Assembly: GCA_035409945.1 (NCBI GenBank)
Contig: DAONQC010000014.1
Location: 1 to 35,588, forward strand
Reading direction: 5' to 3'
Length of the DNA: 35,588 nucleotides
Origin: MWEH01 sp035409945
GTDB lineage: Bacteria; Bacillota; Clostridia; Christensenellales; DTU072
The position numbers and the translations under genes were made by a program. Of this stretch, positions 9,324 to 17,439 are shown piece by piece (positions within the stretch are counted from its first letter, which is position 1; each line of letters starts with the position of its first letter). The notes under the pieces are model-generated. The model was not told the origin of the DNA, did not search any database, and worked only from the letters and a program-made list of their open reading frames with translations.

Positions 9324-10199
9324 TTAAATTTTTATCTGACGATGGGGGGGGATGTAACTATGTTCTAGATTTAATTCTACGGTGGCCATAGCTCTGGATT
9401 TATCTGGCTCTTCGATGCCACAAATTTTACAAATATCCTTAAACGGTCTTTCTATATTTTCTAAATTGTATTTTTTATTGACTAGCTTGTTTATGTTTTT
9501 GTAAGCACTTTTGCCTTCAAATCTAATCCTTTCACCTTTGCCACTAAACAATCTGCTGTTAATGGGTTTTTCTCCCTTTTTAGCAAAAATTCTGATTCTT
9601 ACAGTGTTTCTATCAAAGTCATATAACCGAAAGCTATCGAAATACTTAATTAGTTTTTCGGTCTCTCCTTTCTTGAAACAGATAGATTCATCTAAACCGA
9701 AAGCGTCTCTTCTAGTTGCATAAATGTCACCTTTTTTATCTTGACTTACGTAGATTATTGGATCAAAAAAACCAACGCCATATTTCTTTATATATTCCTT
9801 TTTGCATACAAAACATAGATAATGAGAATCCCGATCTATTATGTATTTGCCATCCTCAATGTCAAATATTTTAACTAGTTTTTGTACATTATTTGCGGTT
9901 GTACAATTATCAACATAGATTATATGGCGCTTATCATCTAGCTTATACAGTATTCTCCCTCTTGGATAGTAACAGTATTCTTTACCATATATTTTTTCAT
10001 ACTCTAAAGCCCAAACATCATCATGACTAAAGGTCGAGTCGATTGCGTTTGTAGTCTCCTTTATTCCGCCTAATTGGACTGTAAACTTTTCACTGCCTTC
10101 CGAAAAATACTCAACGATATAACCTGTTACTTTCACATTTTGTTTTTTGTAAATTAATTCTCCATTAACCTGCCAAAATATTCCAACATTTATTTCCAT
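9324..10199 (-). CDS. Conserved-looking protein of unknown function, 291 residues
   Basis: I do not recognise a named family. The open frame reaches an ATG at 10295, but the ATG at 10197-10199 is preceded by CAGGAGT at a 5-6 base distance and starts a soluble-looking protein (MEINVGIFWQVNGEL). The first 100 residues form an alternating hydrophobic pattern ending in the notable motif YYPRGRILYKLDDKR..IYVDN, which suggests a small beta-rich domain. The middle part is rich in Tyr, Lys and Asp and carries LCFVCKKEY. The C-terminal part has a CKIC pair and ends Arg/Ile-rich. No signal peptide or TM segment is present. The frame continues into a run of seven C (minus strand) near 9345-9351, a site prone to slippage or error, so the last few residues are less certain. 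It lies between GH31 and the divergent secA gene. Confidence 0.7.
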   Translation of the reverse strand: MEINVGIFWQVNGELIYKKQNVKVTGYIVEYFSEGSEKFTVQLGGIKETTNAIDSTFSHDDVWALEYEKIYGKEYCYYPRGRILYKLDDKRHIIYVDNCTTANNVQKLVKIFDIEDGKYIIDRDSHYLCFVCKKEYIKKYGVGFFDPIIYVSQDKKGDIYATRRDAFGLDESICFKKGETEKLIKYFDSFRLYDFDRNTVRIRIFAKKGEKPINSRLFSGKGERIRFEGKSAYKNINKLVNKKYNLENIERPFKDICKICGIEEPDKSRAMATVELNLEHSYIPPHRQIKI

Positions 10200-10684
10200 T
10201 AAAACTCCTGTATAAATATCGCTATTTTTAGTTAGTTCATATTGTCTCTTCTGCATACACAAGCTTGCTGCTTTAGTCGTATATATACAAACCATATTCT
10301 ACACCTTAAGTCAATAGCTAAAATGTTCTTATCCCGCCCATGTACTCAACAAAGGACAGCGTTTCGACTATTTAATCAAATTGTTGATATTTATTTCTAA
10401 TAAAAAATTTTGTCAGTTGCCATAGCAAGTTGGGCAGAAGAAGATATTACCCGAGAGTTCTTAGTTCTATTAAAAAATGCATCTTCGCGCAAACCCTGCA
10501 ACGAACGTTCCATGTTACGATACAAAAAATTTATCCTCTCGCGCGCAAGCGTGTGCAATTATTATGCGTGTGTGATATACTCGTTTAAGGTAAAGTTCTA
10601 GGCACTAATTGATTTAAGCGATTATTACCCTCTAGGAAAAGATGCAGTGGAACTTTAAGACAACTTAACATATTGGAGATTTAA
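10200..10684. other. Divergent intergenic region upstream of secA
   Basis: No gene is supported. A 38-codon minus-strand frame (MERSLQGLREDAFF..., about 10396-10512) has no well-placed ribosome binding site and I leave it uncalled. A GC-alternating tract (10540-10575, CGCGCGC followed by GTGTGC and GCGTGTGTG) stands out against the AT-rich surroundings and runs directly into the secA promoter. TTGACT on the minus strand near 10312 may belong to a promoter of the unknown gene, but its -10 spacing is poor. Confidence 0.4.
10573..10581 (+). promoter_or_regulatory. Extended -10 promoter for secA
   Basis: TGaTATACT is a perfect extended -10 element. The -35 region (GTGCAA, about 17 bases upstream) is poor, as is usual for extended -10 promoters. 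The leader to the secA start is about 95 bases. Confidence 0.5.
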
Positions 10685-13600
10685 ATGGGTATAGGTGATT
10701 GGATTCTCAGAAGAGAGAATAATAAAAAATTAAAAAAACTTAGAAAACCAACCGAAGCAGTTTTAGCACTGGCGGACAAATATTCAGCCATGACAGATGA
10801 GGAGCTTAAAGCTCAAACTCCCATCTTAAAAGAACGGCTTAAAAACGGTGAAACGTTAGATCAAATTCTACCCGATGCGTTTGCAGTGGTTAGAGAAGTT
10901 AGTACTAGAGTTACAGGACTTAGGCACTTCCCTGTGCAAGTAATGGGCGGAATTGCTTTGCATCAAGGTCGTATTGCTGAAATGCAAACAGGTGAAGGAA
11001 AAACTTTAGTGGCAACACTTCCAGCATACTTAAATGCATTAACTGGAGATGGCGTTCATATTGTAACTGTTAACGATTATCTTGCAAAACGTGACGCTAA
11101 TTGGATGGGTGGAATACATGAATTTTTAGGCCTTACAGTCGGTGTAATTACTCATGACATGAAACCAGAAGATAAAAAGAAGGCATATCTGGCTGATATT
11201 ACTTATGCAACAAACAACGAAATCGGTTTTGATTACTTAAGAGATAACATGCAGGTATACTTAAAAAACTGTGTTCAGCGTGGTCATAACTTTGCCATCG
11301 TAGACGAAGTTGACAGTATTTTAATTGATGATGCAAGAAACCCACTCATCATAACCCAACCTCAACCAGGACTAGACAAATTAGCCCAAGAAGTTGATGT
11401 TTTTGTAAAGAAACATATTAGAGAAGAACACTATGAAATGGATGAAAAGGAAACCTCTATTTCCTTAACTGAAGAAGGTATCGCCCTTGCTGAATCATAT
11501 TTTAAAACCACCGATTTTGCTACATTAGAAGGTTCTAAATTGCTTGGTAAAATCAACTCTTCTTTAAGGGCGCACTTTTTGCTTGCAATTGATAGAGACT
11601 ATATCGTAGAAAAAAATGAAGTCATCATTATCGATGAAAACACTGGCAGAAAAATGACTGGAAGAAGATATTCTGAAGGTCTACATGAAGCTGTAGAAGC
11701 AAAAGAGGGTTTAGTTATTAGAAACGGAAGTAAAACTCTAGCAACAACTTCTTTCCAAAACTACTTTAGGATATATAAAAAGCTGTCAGGAATGACTGGT
11801 ACTGCTTTAACTGAAGAAGCCGAATTTAGAGGTATATATAACCTAGACGTCGTGCCTATCCCCCCTAACGTACCCAGCCAAAGAAGAGATGAGCCTGACA
11901 AAGTATTTACTACAAAAGATAAAAAATATGATGCTGTCGTTGAAGATATAATCAAATGTCAAGAAACTGGGCAACCAGTCCTTGTCGGTACAGCGTCTGT
12001 TGAAATGAGTGAATATCTAAGCGCAAAATTAAGTAAAAAAAGAATTCCTCACCATGTCTTGAATGCTAAAAATCATGAAAAAGAAGCTTTCATAATTGCA
12101 CAAGCTGGCTGTTTAGGTGCTGTTACCATATCAACAAACATGGCTGGTCGTGGTACCGACATTAAATTAGGTGGAAATCCTGAATTTGATGCATCAGAGC
12201 AAATGATTAAAGAAGGCTTTTCGGAAGAAATGATTAAAGCTGCAGAAATGAAAAGTCCAGTTAATACCGAAGAAGAACAAGTTGCTCGTAATAGATATAA
12301 CGAACTGCTTAAAGAATTTAGCGAAGCTACAAAAGAAAATGCTGAAAAAGTTAAAGCTGCTGGTGGGCTTAGAGTCATAGGTACAGAGCGTCACGATGCA
12401 AGGCGTATAGATAACCAGTTAAGAGGTCGTTCTGGTCGTCAAGGCGATGTTGGAAGCTCATGTTTTTACATATCTGTGGAAGACGATTTGTTCCGCAAGT
12501 TCGGTGGTGAGACCCTGCTTAATACATTATCTAGACTCATAGGCACTTTAGAAGGCGATGTTATTCAGATGCCCATGCTATCTAGACAATTAGATGCAGC
12601 ACAACGCCGTAGTGAAGAAAACAACTATTCTATTCGTAAATTTACGCTGGAGTATGATGATGTCGTAAATCAACAGCGTCAACTAATCTACAAAGAAAGA
12701 GAGGAGATACTACACGGAGCCGATGTACACGAACAAGTTGTTAAATATATATCTGTACTAGCCGAAAAAGTCGTGTATGATAACATCCCCTTTGCAGAAA
12801 TCACCGACGAAACAGATGTTGACTATGTAAAAATTAACTCCAGGATACTTGGTACTTTATTACATCATATGCCCACTGAAGAAGAAAAAGAGCTAGCAAT
12901 TAAATATATTCACGACACCCTTGCATTATCTGCATATATTCTAGATGAAAATGTAAAGGAAAATGAAAAAACTTTAGAAGCTACAACAAGTCTATCTGAA
13001 GTTAGCGATTCTTTAGCAGTAGATGATGAAGAAGATGAAGTTTTATACCAAGAAATGGTAACTGATAAAGGACAAATCATTCGAGTTGACGTATCTAAGT
13101 TTTTTATAAACCCAAAAGTCATACAAAAACGCAGTGCTGATTTTATCGTAGATTATGCTGCTGCAGTTGCTACTTTGCAATACTGCTCACGAATTAGGGA
13201 ATATAACGCACTCATGTACAAAGAAATACAACAAAAAGATGTGGAATATATGGTTGATAAATCCCAAAAGGTAATCAAAGGTTCTGACTATGAGCAAGCT
13301 ATTGCTGCATTTAAAGCAACTCTAGAAGCAGATAGAGAAAGATGGGTTACTTCTAAAGAGATAGAGCAACATGTTCTCCTCACTATTGTTAATAAATACT
13401 GGATGGATCATATCGATAACATGGACACATTGAAAAGAGGAATTGTACTACGTGGTTATGGACAACGTAACCCCCTTGTTGAATATAGACTTGAAAGCTC
13501 AAACCTATTTGATGACATGGTGTTTAACATCCAAATTGATACCGCATACACCTTACTAAAACATAACAAAATAGATGAATTCCTTGATGAAGAAGCAACT

Positions 13601-13729
13601 CGTATAGATAGAGTATTGAAAGGATTTACTTTTGTAAAAGATGAGCAAAATCAAAAACCTGGTAGAAACTCCCCCTGCCCTTGTGGCTCCGGCAGAAAGT
13701 ATAAAAACTGCTGCGGAAGGAATGCATAA
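10685..13729 (+). CDS. secA: Preprotein translocase ATPase SecA
   Basis: Motor ATPase that pushes unfolded preproteins through SecYEG at the cytoplasmic membrane. The start has GGAG 6-7 bases upstream. Visible parts: N-terminal SecA signature (GIGDWILRRENNKKLKKL), Walker A MQTGEGKT (about 99-106), VDEVDSILIDDA (DEAD region, about 208), preprotein cross-linking domain, IGTERHDARRIDNQLRGRSGRQGD in NBD2, WMDHIDNMDTLKRGI in the helical scaffold, and a C-terminal zinc SEC-C motif CPCGSGRKYKNCCG that binds SecB or ribosomes in other bacteria. At 1014 residues it is about 170 longer than Bacillus SecA. Much of the excess is an acidic, helical segment before the WMDHID helix (about residues 755-885). 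It is the housekeeping SecA because prfB follows directly, as in many Firmicutes. Confidence 0.98.
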   Translation: MGIGDWILRRENNKKLKKLRKPTEAVLALADKYSAMTDEELKAQTPILKERLKNGETLDQILPDAFAVVREVSTRVTGLRHFPVQVMGGIALHQGRIAEMQTGEGKTLVATLPAYLNALTGDGVHIVTVNDYLAKRDANWMGGIHEFLGLTVGVITHDMKPEDKKKAYLADITYATNNEIGFDYLRDNMQVYLKNCVQRGHNFAIVDEVDSILIDDARNPLIITQPQPGLDKLAQEVDVFVKKHIREEHYEMDEKETSISLTEEGIALAESYFKTTDFATLEGSKLLGKINSSLRAHFLLAIDRDYIVEKNEVIIIDENTGRKMTGRRYSEGLHEAVEAKEGLVIRNGSKTLATTSFQNYFRIYKKLSGMTGTALTEEAEFRGIYNLDVVPIPPNVPSQRRDEPDKVFTTKDKKYDAVVEDIIKCQETGQPVLVGTASVEMSEYLSAKLSKKRIPHHVLNAKNHEKEAFIIAQAGCLGAVTISTNMAGRGTDIKLGGNPEFDASEQMIKEGFSEEMIKAAEMKSPVNTEEEQVARNRYNELLKEFSEATKENAEKVKAAGGLRVIGTERHDARRIDNQLRGRSGRQGDVGSSCFYISVEDDLFRKFGGETLLNTLSRLIGTLEGDVIQMPMLSRQLDAAQRRSEENNYSIRKFTLEYDDVVNQQRQLIYKEREEILHGADVHEQVVKYISVLAEKVVYDNIPFAEITDETDVDYVKINSRILGTLLHHMPTEEEKELAIKYIHDTLALSAYILDENVKENEKTLEATTSLSEVSDSLAVDDEEDEVLYQEMVTDKGQIIRVDVSKFFINPKVIQKRSADFIVDYAAAVATLQYCSRIREYNALMYKEIQQKDVEYMVDKSQKVIKGSDYEQAIAAFKATLEADRERWVTSKEIEQHVLLTIVNKYWMDHIDNMDTLKRGIVLRGYGQRNPLVEYRLESSNLFDDMVFNIQIDTAYTLLKHNKIDEFLDEEATRIDRVLKGFTFVKDEQNQKPGRNSPCPCGSGRKYKNCCGRNA

Positions 13730-13756
13730 ATTAATAACTACATACGTACGAATTAT

Positions 13757-14857
13757 ATGGTTGATATATATCAGAGAACACAAGATTTAGAAGAGCTGGG
13801 CAAATCCCTTGAAACATCTAGGGAAGCACTTAAACTGCCTGCTCTCCTTGAAGAGCTTGAAATACTCAAGGAAAAACAGAGCAAAGAAGATTTTTGGACG
13901 GATCAGGCAAATGCCAAAAGCGTCAATATGAGAGTATCAAGTATTGAAAAGAAAATTGATAAGGTTAATACCCTTCAAAAAAAGATTGGCGATACAAAGG
14001 AACTTTTAGAACTAGCGGATATGATGCAAGATGAATCTATTCTTCCAGAAATTGACGCTTTATTAACTTCACTAAAAACCGATTGCGAGCATTTATTTTT
14101 AGAAACACTGTTTACTGGAAAGTATGATGCAAATAATGCTATCTTAACTCTCCACGCGGGAGCTGGTGGTACTGAAGCGCAAGATTGGGCGGAAATGTTA
14201 TACAGAATGTATTCACGATATGCAGAGCGTGCTGGCTTTTCATTATCAGTTTTAGACTACCAACCAGGCGAAGAAGCAGGCATTAAAAGCGTTACCTTCC
14301 TACTCTCTGGTGACAATGCATATGGATATTTAAAAGCAGAAAAAGGTGTACATAGATTAGTTAGGATTAGCCCTTTCGATGCAGGTAAAAGAAGGCATAC
14401 ATCCTTTGCTTCTTTAGAAGTAATGCCTGAAATAGACGAAAACCCTGATATAACAATTAATCCAGAAGACTTAAGAATTGATACGTTGAGATCTTCTGGC
14501 GCTGGTGGGCAACATGTTAATAAAACTGAATCAGCCGTACGTATAACTCATTTACCCACTAACATTGTTGTATTTTGTCAAAACGAAAGAAGTCAGATAC
14601 AAAATAGAGAAACAGCTATGAAAATGCTAATTGCAAAACTTACTGAACTTAAAGAAAGAGAATTTGAAGAAGAGCAACAACGCATAAAAGGTAACATTAA
14701 AAAAATCGAATGGGGTTCGCAAATTAGATCATATGTATTTTGCCCATACACAATGGTTAAAGACCATCGTACAAACTACGAAACATCTGATATTAACGGT
14801 GTTATGGATGGAGATATTGAGCCTTTTATCTTCGATTTTCTAGCTAAAAATGCATAA
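13757..14857 (+). CDS. prfB: Peptide chain release factor 2 (RF2), no programmed frameshift
   Basis: Terminates translation at UGA and UAA codons by hydrolysing peptidyl-tRNA. RF2 identity is shown by the SPF stop-codon recognition tripeptide (ISPFDAGKRRHTSF, about 203-216) and the catalytic GGQ loop (GAGGQHVNKTESAVRI, about 247-262). Length (366) is normal. The start ATG is 27 bases after the secA stop and has no obvious ribosome binding site, yet the N-terminus aligns with the usual RF2 start, so translational coupling to secA or a weak start is inferred. In most bacteria the frame is interrupted near codon 25 by an in-frame UGA that RF2 itself regulates. Here the corresponding stretch (SREALKLPALLEE) reads straight through with no stop and no CTTTGAC slip site. 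Confidence 0.97.
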   Translation: MVDIYQRTQDLEELGKSLETSREALKLPALLEELEILKEKQSKEDFWTDQANAKSVNMRVSSIEKKIDKVNTLQKKIGDTKELLELADMMQDESILPEIDALLTSLKTDCEHLFLETLFTGKYDANNAILTLHAGAGGTEAQDWAEMLYRMYSRYAERAGFSLSVLDYQPGEEAGIKSVTFLLSGDNAYGYLKAEKGVHRLVRISPFDAGKRRHTSFASLEVMPEIDENPDITINPEDLRIDTLRSSGAGGQHVNKTESAVRITHLPTNIVVFCQNERSQIQNRETAMKMLIAKLTELKEREFEEEQQRIKGNIKKIEWGSQIRSYVFCPYTMVKDHRTNYETSDINGVMDGDIEPFIFDFLAKNA

Positions 14858-14901
14858 TTAAATACGTGTAATTATTTAGTATTTAATCGACTCGTATTCA
14901 A

Positions 14902-14930
14902 TTAACACCTTATTAATTATGTTGTATAAT
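14902..14930 (+). promoter_or_regulatory. Sigma-A-type promoter for serS
   Basis: TTAACA (14902-14907) and TATAAT (14925-14930) are spaced exactly 17 bases apart. The predicted start near 14937 gives a leader of about 145 bases. The leader has no T-box sequence (no GGTGGNACCGCG element), although serS of Bacillus is T-box controlled. Confidence 0.72.
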
Positions 14931-14940
14931 TACATTACTA

Positions 14941-14980
14941 CTACCAGCTTGCTTTAATGAACTTGCTTTAGCCTAGGTAG
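14941..14980 (+). promoter_or_regulatory. Weak hairpin at the 5' end of the serS leader
   Basis: CTACC (14941-14945) can pair with GGTAG (14976-14980) around a 30-base loop that contains GCTTGCTTT and a near copy, CTTGCTTTA. It lies at the very start of the predicted transcript. A role in mRNA stability or regulation is speculative. Confidence 0.25.
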
Positions 14981-15081
14981 ATAAACCAACAGCCTATAAC
15001 ATAGAAACAGATAATAAACTATTGTTCGGGTACTTAAAATTATTATAAATGATACCTATATATCATATAACGGAGGAATAT

Positions 15082-16365
15082 ATGTTAAACATTAATCTCA
15101 TTAAAACATCACCAGAAGAAGTCAGTAAAGCTCTTGCAAAAAAAGGCCACGATGTTGACTTTACTAAATTAATTGAAAAAGATGCAGAGCGTCGCTCCCT
15201 GCTTCAAGAAGTAGAAAATCTAAAAGCTCTTCGTAATAAGGTTTCAGCTGAAATTCCAAAGCTCAAGAAAGAAGGAAAACCGGTTGAAGAAATATTTGCA
15301 AAGATGCGTGAGACTAACGAAAAGATAGCCGAGCTAGACACTGAAGTTTCTAAAGTTGATGCTTTCATTAATGACTTTCTTGCTAGCCTACCTAATACGC
15401 CTGATGAAGACCTAGTTGGCGGTGGTAAAGAAAATAATGAGGTGGTTAAAGTATTTGGTAAAAAACCTGAATTTAACTTTGAACCTAAGCACCATGTCGA
15501 TTTATGCACAAGCTTAAATATAATCGATTATGAAAGAGGCGTTAAAATTGCTGGCAGTGGATTTTGGGTATATAGAGGAATGGGCGCTAGACTTGAGTGG
15601 GCTCTTCTTAACTATTTTATAGATTCACATTTAGCTGACGGTTACGAGTTCATTCTCCCCCCACATATGCTTAACTACTCATCTGGATTTGGCGCAGGAC
15701 AATTCCCTAAGTTTGCACAAGATGTATTCTGGCTTGAAGGAGATGAGGATATAAAAAAGAATAGTTTTATGCTACCAACAGCAGAAACTGCTCTTGTAAA
15801 CCTATATGCAGGTGAAATTATTGATGAAAAACAACTTCCCATTAAACTATTTGCATATACCCCTTGCTATAGAAAAGAAGCTGGTTCATATGGCTCAGAA
15901 GAACGCGGTATGATTCGTGGGCATCAATTTAACAAAGTAGAAATGGTACAAATTGCACACCCAGATCATTCAAAAGTTGCATTTGAAGAGCTTGTAAATA
16001 AAGCTGCTAAACTAGTTGAAGGGCTTGGACTACATTATAGAATTAGTAAACTCGCAGCTGGCGATTGCTCTGCTTCTATGGCTAGAACATATGACATTGA
16101 AGTATGGATTCCAAGCATGGGAATATATAAAGAAGTCAGTTCAGTTTCTAACGCAAACGATTATCAAGCGCGTCGTAATTATACTAGGTATAAAGATCAA
16201 AAAACTGGTAAAAACAACTTTGTACATACCCTTAACGGGAGTGGTCTTGCAACAAGTAGGATTATCCCTGCAATTGTTGAACAATTCCAAAATGCAGATG
16301 GCTCAGTCACCATCCCTGTCGTACTGCGTAAATACTTAGGTGGAGTTGAAAAAATTACACTATAG
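15082..16365 (+). CDS. serS: Seryl-tRNA synthetase
   Basis: Class IIa aminoacyl-tRNA synthetase that charges tRNA-Ser (and tRNA-Sec where present). The open frame extends to an ATG at 15049, but the ATG at 15082-15084 is preceded by GGAGG at the right distance and gives the standard start MLNINLIKTSPEEV (427 residues). The N-terminal tRNA-binding coiled coil spans about 28-100. The catalytic core has motif 2 (CYRKEAGSYGSEERGMIRGHQF, near 265-282) and motif 3 (NGSGLATSR, near 387), and ends VVLRKYLGG, the usual C-terminus. It has its own promoter at 14902-14930 and is followed by a two-gene membrane unit. No unusual residues are seen. Confidence 0.97.
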   Translation: MLNINLIKTSPEEVSKALAKKGHDVDFTKLIEKDAERRSLLQEVENLKALRNKVSAEIPKLKKEGKPVEEIFAKMRETNEKIAELDTEVSKVDAFINDFLASLPNTPDEDLVGGGKENNEVVKVFGKKPEFNFEPKHHVDLCTSLNIIDYERGVKIAGSGFWVYRGMGARLEWALLNYFIDSHLADGYEFILPPHMLNYSSGFGAGQFPKFAQDVFWLEGDEDIKKNSFMLPTAETALVNLYAGEIIDEKQLPIKLFAYTPCYRKEAGSYGSEERGMIRGHQFNKVEMVQIAHPDHSKVAFEELVNKAAKLVEGLGLHYRISKLAAGDCSASMARTYDIEVWIPSMGIYKEVSSVSNANDYQARRNYTRYKDQKTGKNNFVHTLNGSGLATSRIIPAIVEQFQNADGSVTIPVVLRKYLGGVEKITL

Positions 16366-16423
16366 ATTACTCTTTACAGGAAACATTACACGCCTGTCAA
16401 TCCTACATACTAAATGTACACTA

Positions 16424-16452
16424 TTTAAATTTACCTTTTAAAAATGTATACT
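16424..16452 (+). promoter_or_regulatory. Promoter candidate for the 16508 gene pair
   Basis: TTTAAA (16424-16429) and TATACT (16447-16452) are spaced 17 bases apart, ending 55 bases before the ATG. GCCTGTC (16392-16398) and GACAGGC followed by TTTTA (16464-16474) are perfectly complementary and flank this promoter. They could form a long-looped terminator in read-through RNA from serS, but the 65-base loop makes that weak. Confidence 0.42.
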
Positions 16453-16507
16453 AGTAGTATAGCGACAGGCTTTTATATACATTATTGCAAAAACAAACGG
16501 AGATATC

Positions 16508-17422
16508 ATGGCAAAAAAGAAAAAGAAGCAAAATAAAATTGAGAAACGAAATGCTGGTGAAGCGTTTGGGTCTTTCCTGCGCCTTCTCTATAATATTTTC
16601 GTAAAATATACTGGTCTTTGGATAGTCATAATATATTCAATAATTGGACTTATAATTTGGTTGGTGCAAAAATCCAATCCATTCCTTGCTTTTGATTCAA
16701 TACCTCATATATGGTTTAATATTGGCTTCTTTGCAGCTATATTAATCTGCTTAATTATAACCATTAAAAAACTAATTATTAATCCTCTAAAGAGTGTTTC
16801 TAAAGGATTTAAAAACCCAACTTGGCAAAAAAATAAGCCAGAAATCGTGGAAGAGCCTGAGGAAGAAGTGGAAGAGCGTTACATTGAACCTAGAAGGCCT
16901 GAACCAGCTCCTCACAGAAACGATTTAGAAAAAAGAACTGATGGCAAACCCCCTACTGCAAGGGAAGTTAGGAGAGCCATAAAGGCTAGAAAAAAGCTGG
17001 CAAAAGAAACTAAAAAATTAGCAAAGGAAATTTATGAAAATCAACCACCAGCACAAATGCCTTATGACCCAGGCTATATACAGCCTAGCGATTATGCAAA
17101 TCCGCACTATAATAGACACGGACAAGATTCTATGTTTTCTAGAGGCCCCGCTCAACCATACATCGAACAAGTGCCAGCAAATCGCTACTCAAACAGTCCA
17201 GAGCCAACGCTACCTTCTAACACGCCACCAATAATTGAAGAGCGAGCATACACGACATTTAGACAACAAATACCATATGATTCGCCAAAAGAAGAACCTA
17301 AAATTTATATGTCCGCTTTGGAACCCAATGTTTTAGTTCATGAATATTCAGATAGATTTGAAGTTTATAAAATGGTTAATGGTAAAGCCGTTAGAGATCG
17401 TGTAGAATTTAAAAATAGATAA
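16508..17422 (+). CDS. Unknown two-TM protein with proline-rich cytoplasmic tail
   Basis: I do not recognise a family. The start is preceded by GGAG and a Lys-rich N-terminus. Two hydrophobic helices follow (about 33-55, GLWIVIIYSIIGLIIWLV, and 68-90, IWFNIGFFAAILICLIITI). The remaining 210 residues are hydrophilic: an acidic EEPEEEVEER patch, a basic helical stretch (AREVRRAIKARKKLAKETKK), a long Pro/Tyr/Asn/Gln-rich disordered region, and a short folded-looking end (NVLVHEYSDRFEVYKMVNGK). By the positive-inside rule the tail should be cytoplasmic. It is followed after 17 bases by the DUF1624 acyltransferase gene, so the two are probably co-transcribed. A scaffold or envelope-linked role is only a guess. 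Confidence 0.72.
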   Translation: MAKKKKKQNKIEKRNAGEAFGSFLRLLYNIFVKYTGLWIVIIYSIIGLIIWLVQKSNPFLAFDSIPHIWFNIGFFAAILICLIITIKKLIINPLKSVSKGFKNPTWQKNKPEIVEEPEEEVEERYIEPRRPEPAPHRNDLEKRTDGKPPTAREVRRAIKARKKLAKETKKLAKEIYENQPPAQMPYDPGYIQPSDYANPHYNRHGQDSMFSRGPAQPYIEQVPANRYSNSPEPTLPSNTPPIIEERAYTTFRQQIPYDSPKEEPKIYMSALEPNVLVHEYSDRFEVYKMVNGKAVRDRVEFKNR

Positions 17423-17439
17423 TTTCCGGAATTAAATAG

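Noticed and set aside
10396..10512. 38-codon minus-strand frame upstream of secA (MERSLQGLREDAFF)
   Set aside because: No placed ribosome binding site, no recognisable homology, and length well within chance.
14931..15081. T-box riboswitch upstream of serS
   Set aside because: The leader is too short and the T-box consensus is absent.
16376..16474. Alternative pairing ACAGG/CCTGT versus GCCTGTC/GACAGGC as an attenuator after serS
   Set aside because: The loops are 12 and 65 bases and no regulated gene class or leader peptide supports attenuation; noted only with the promoter.
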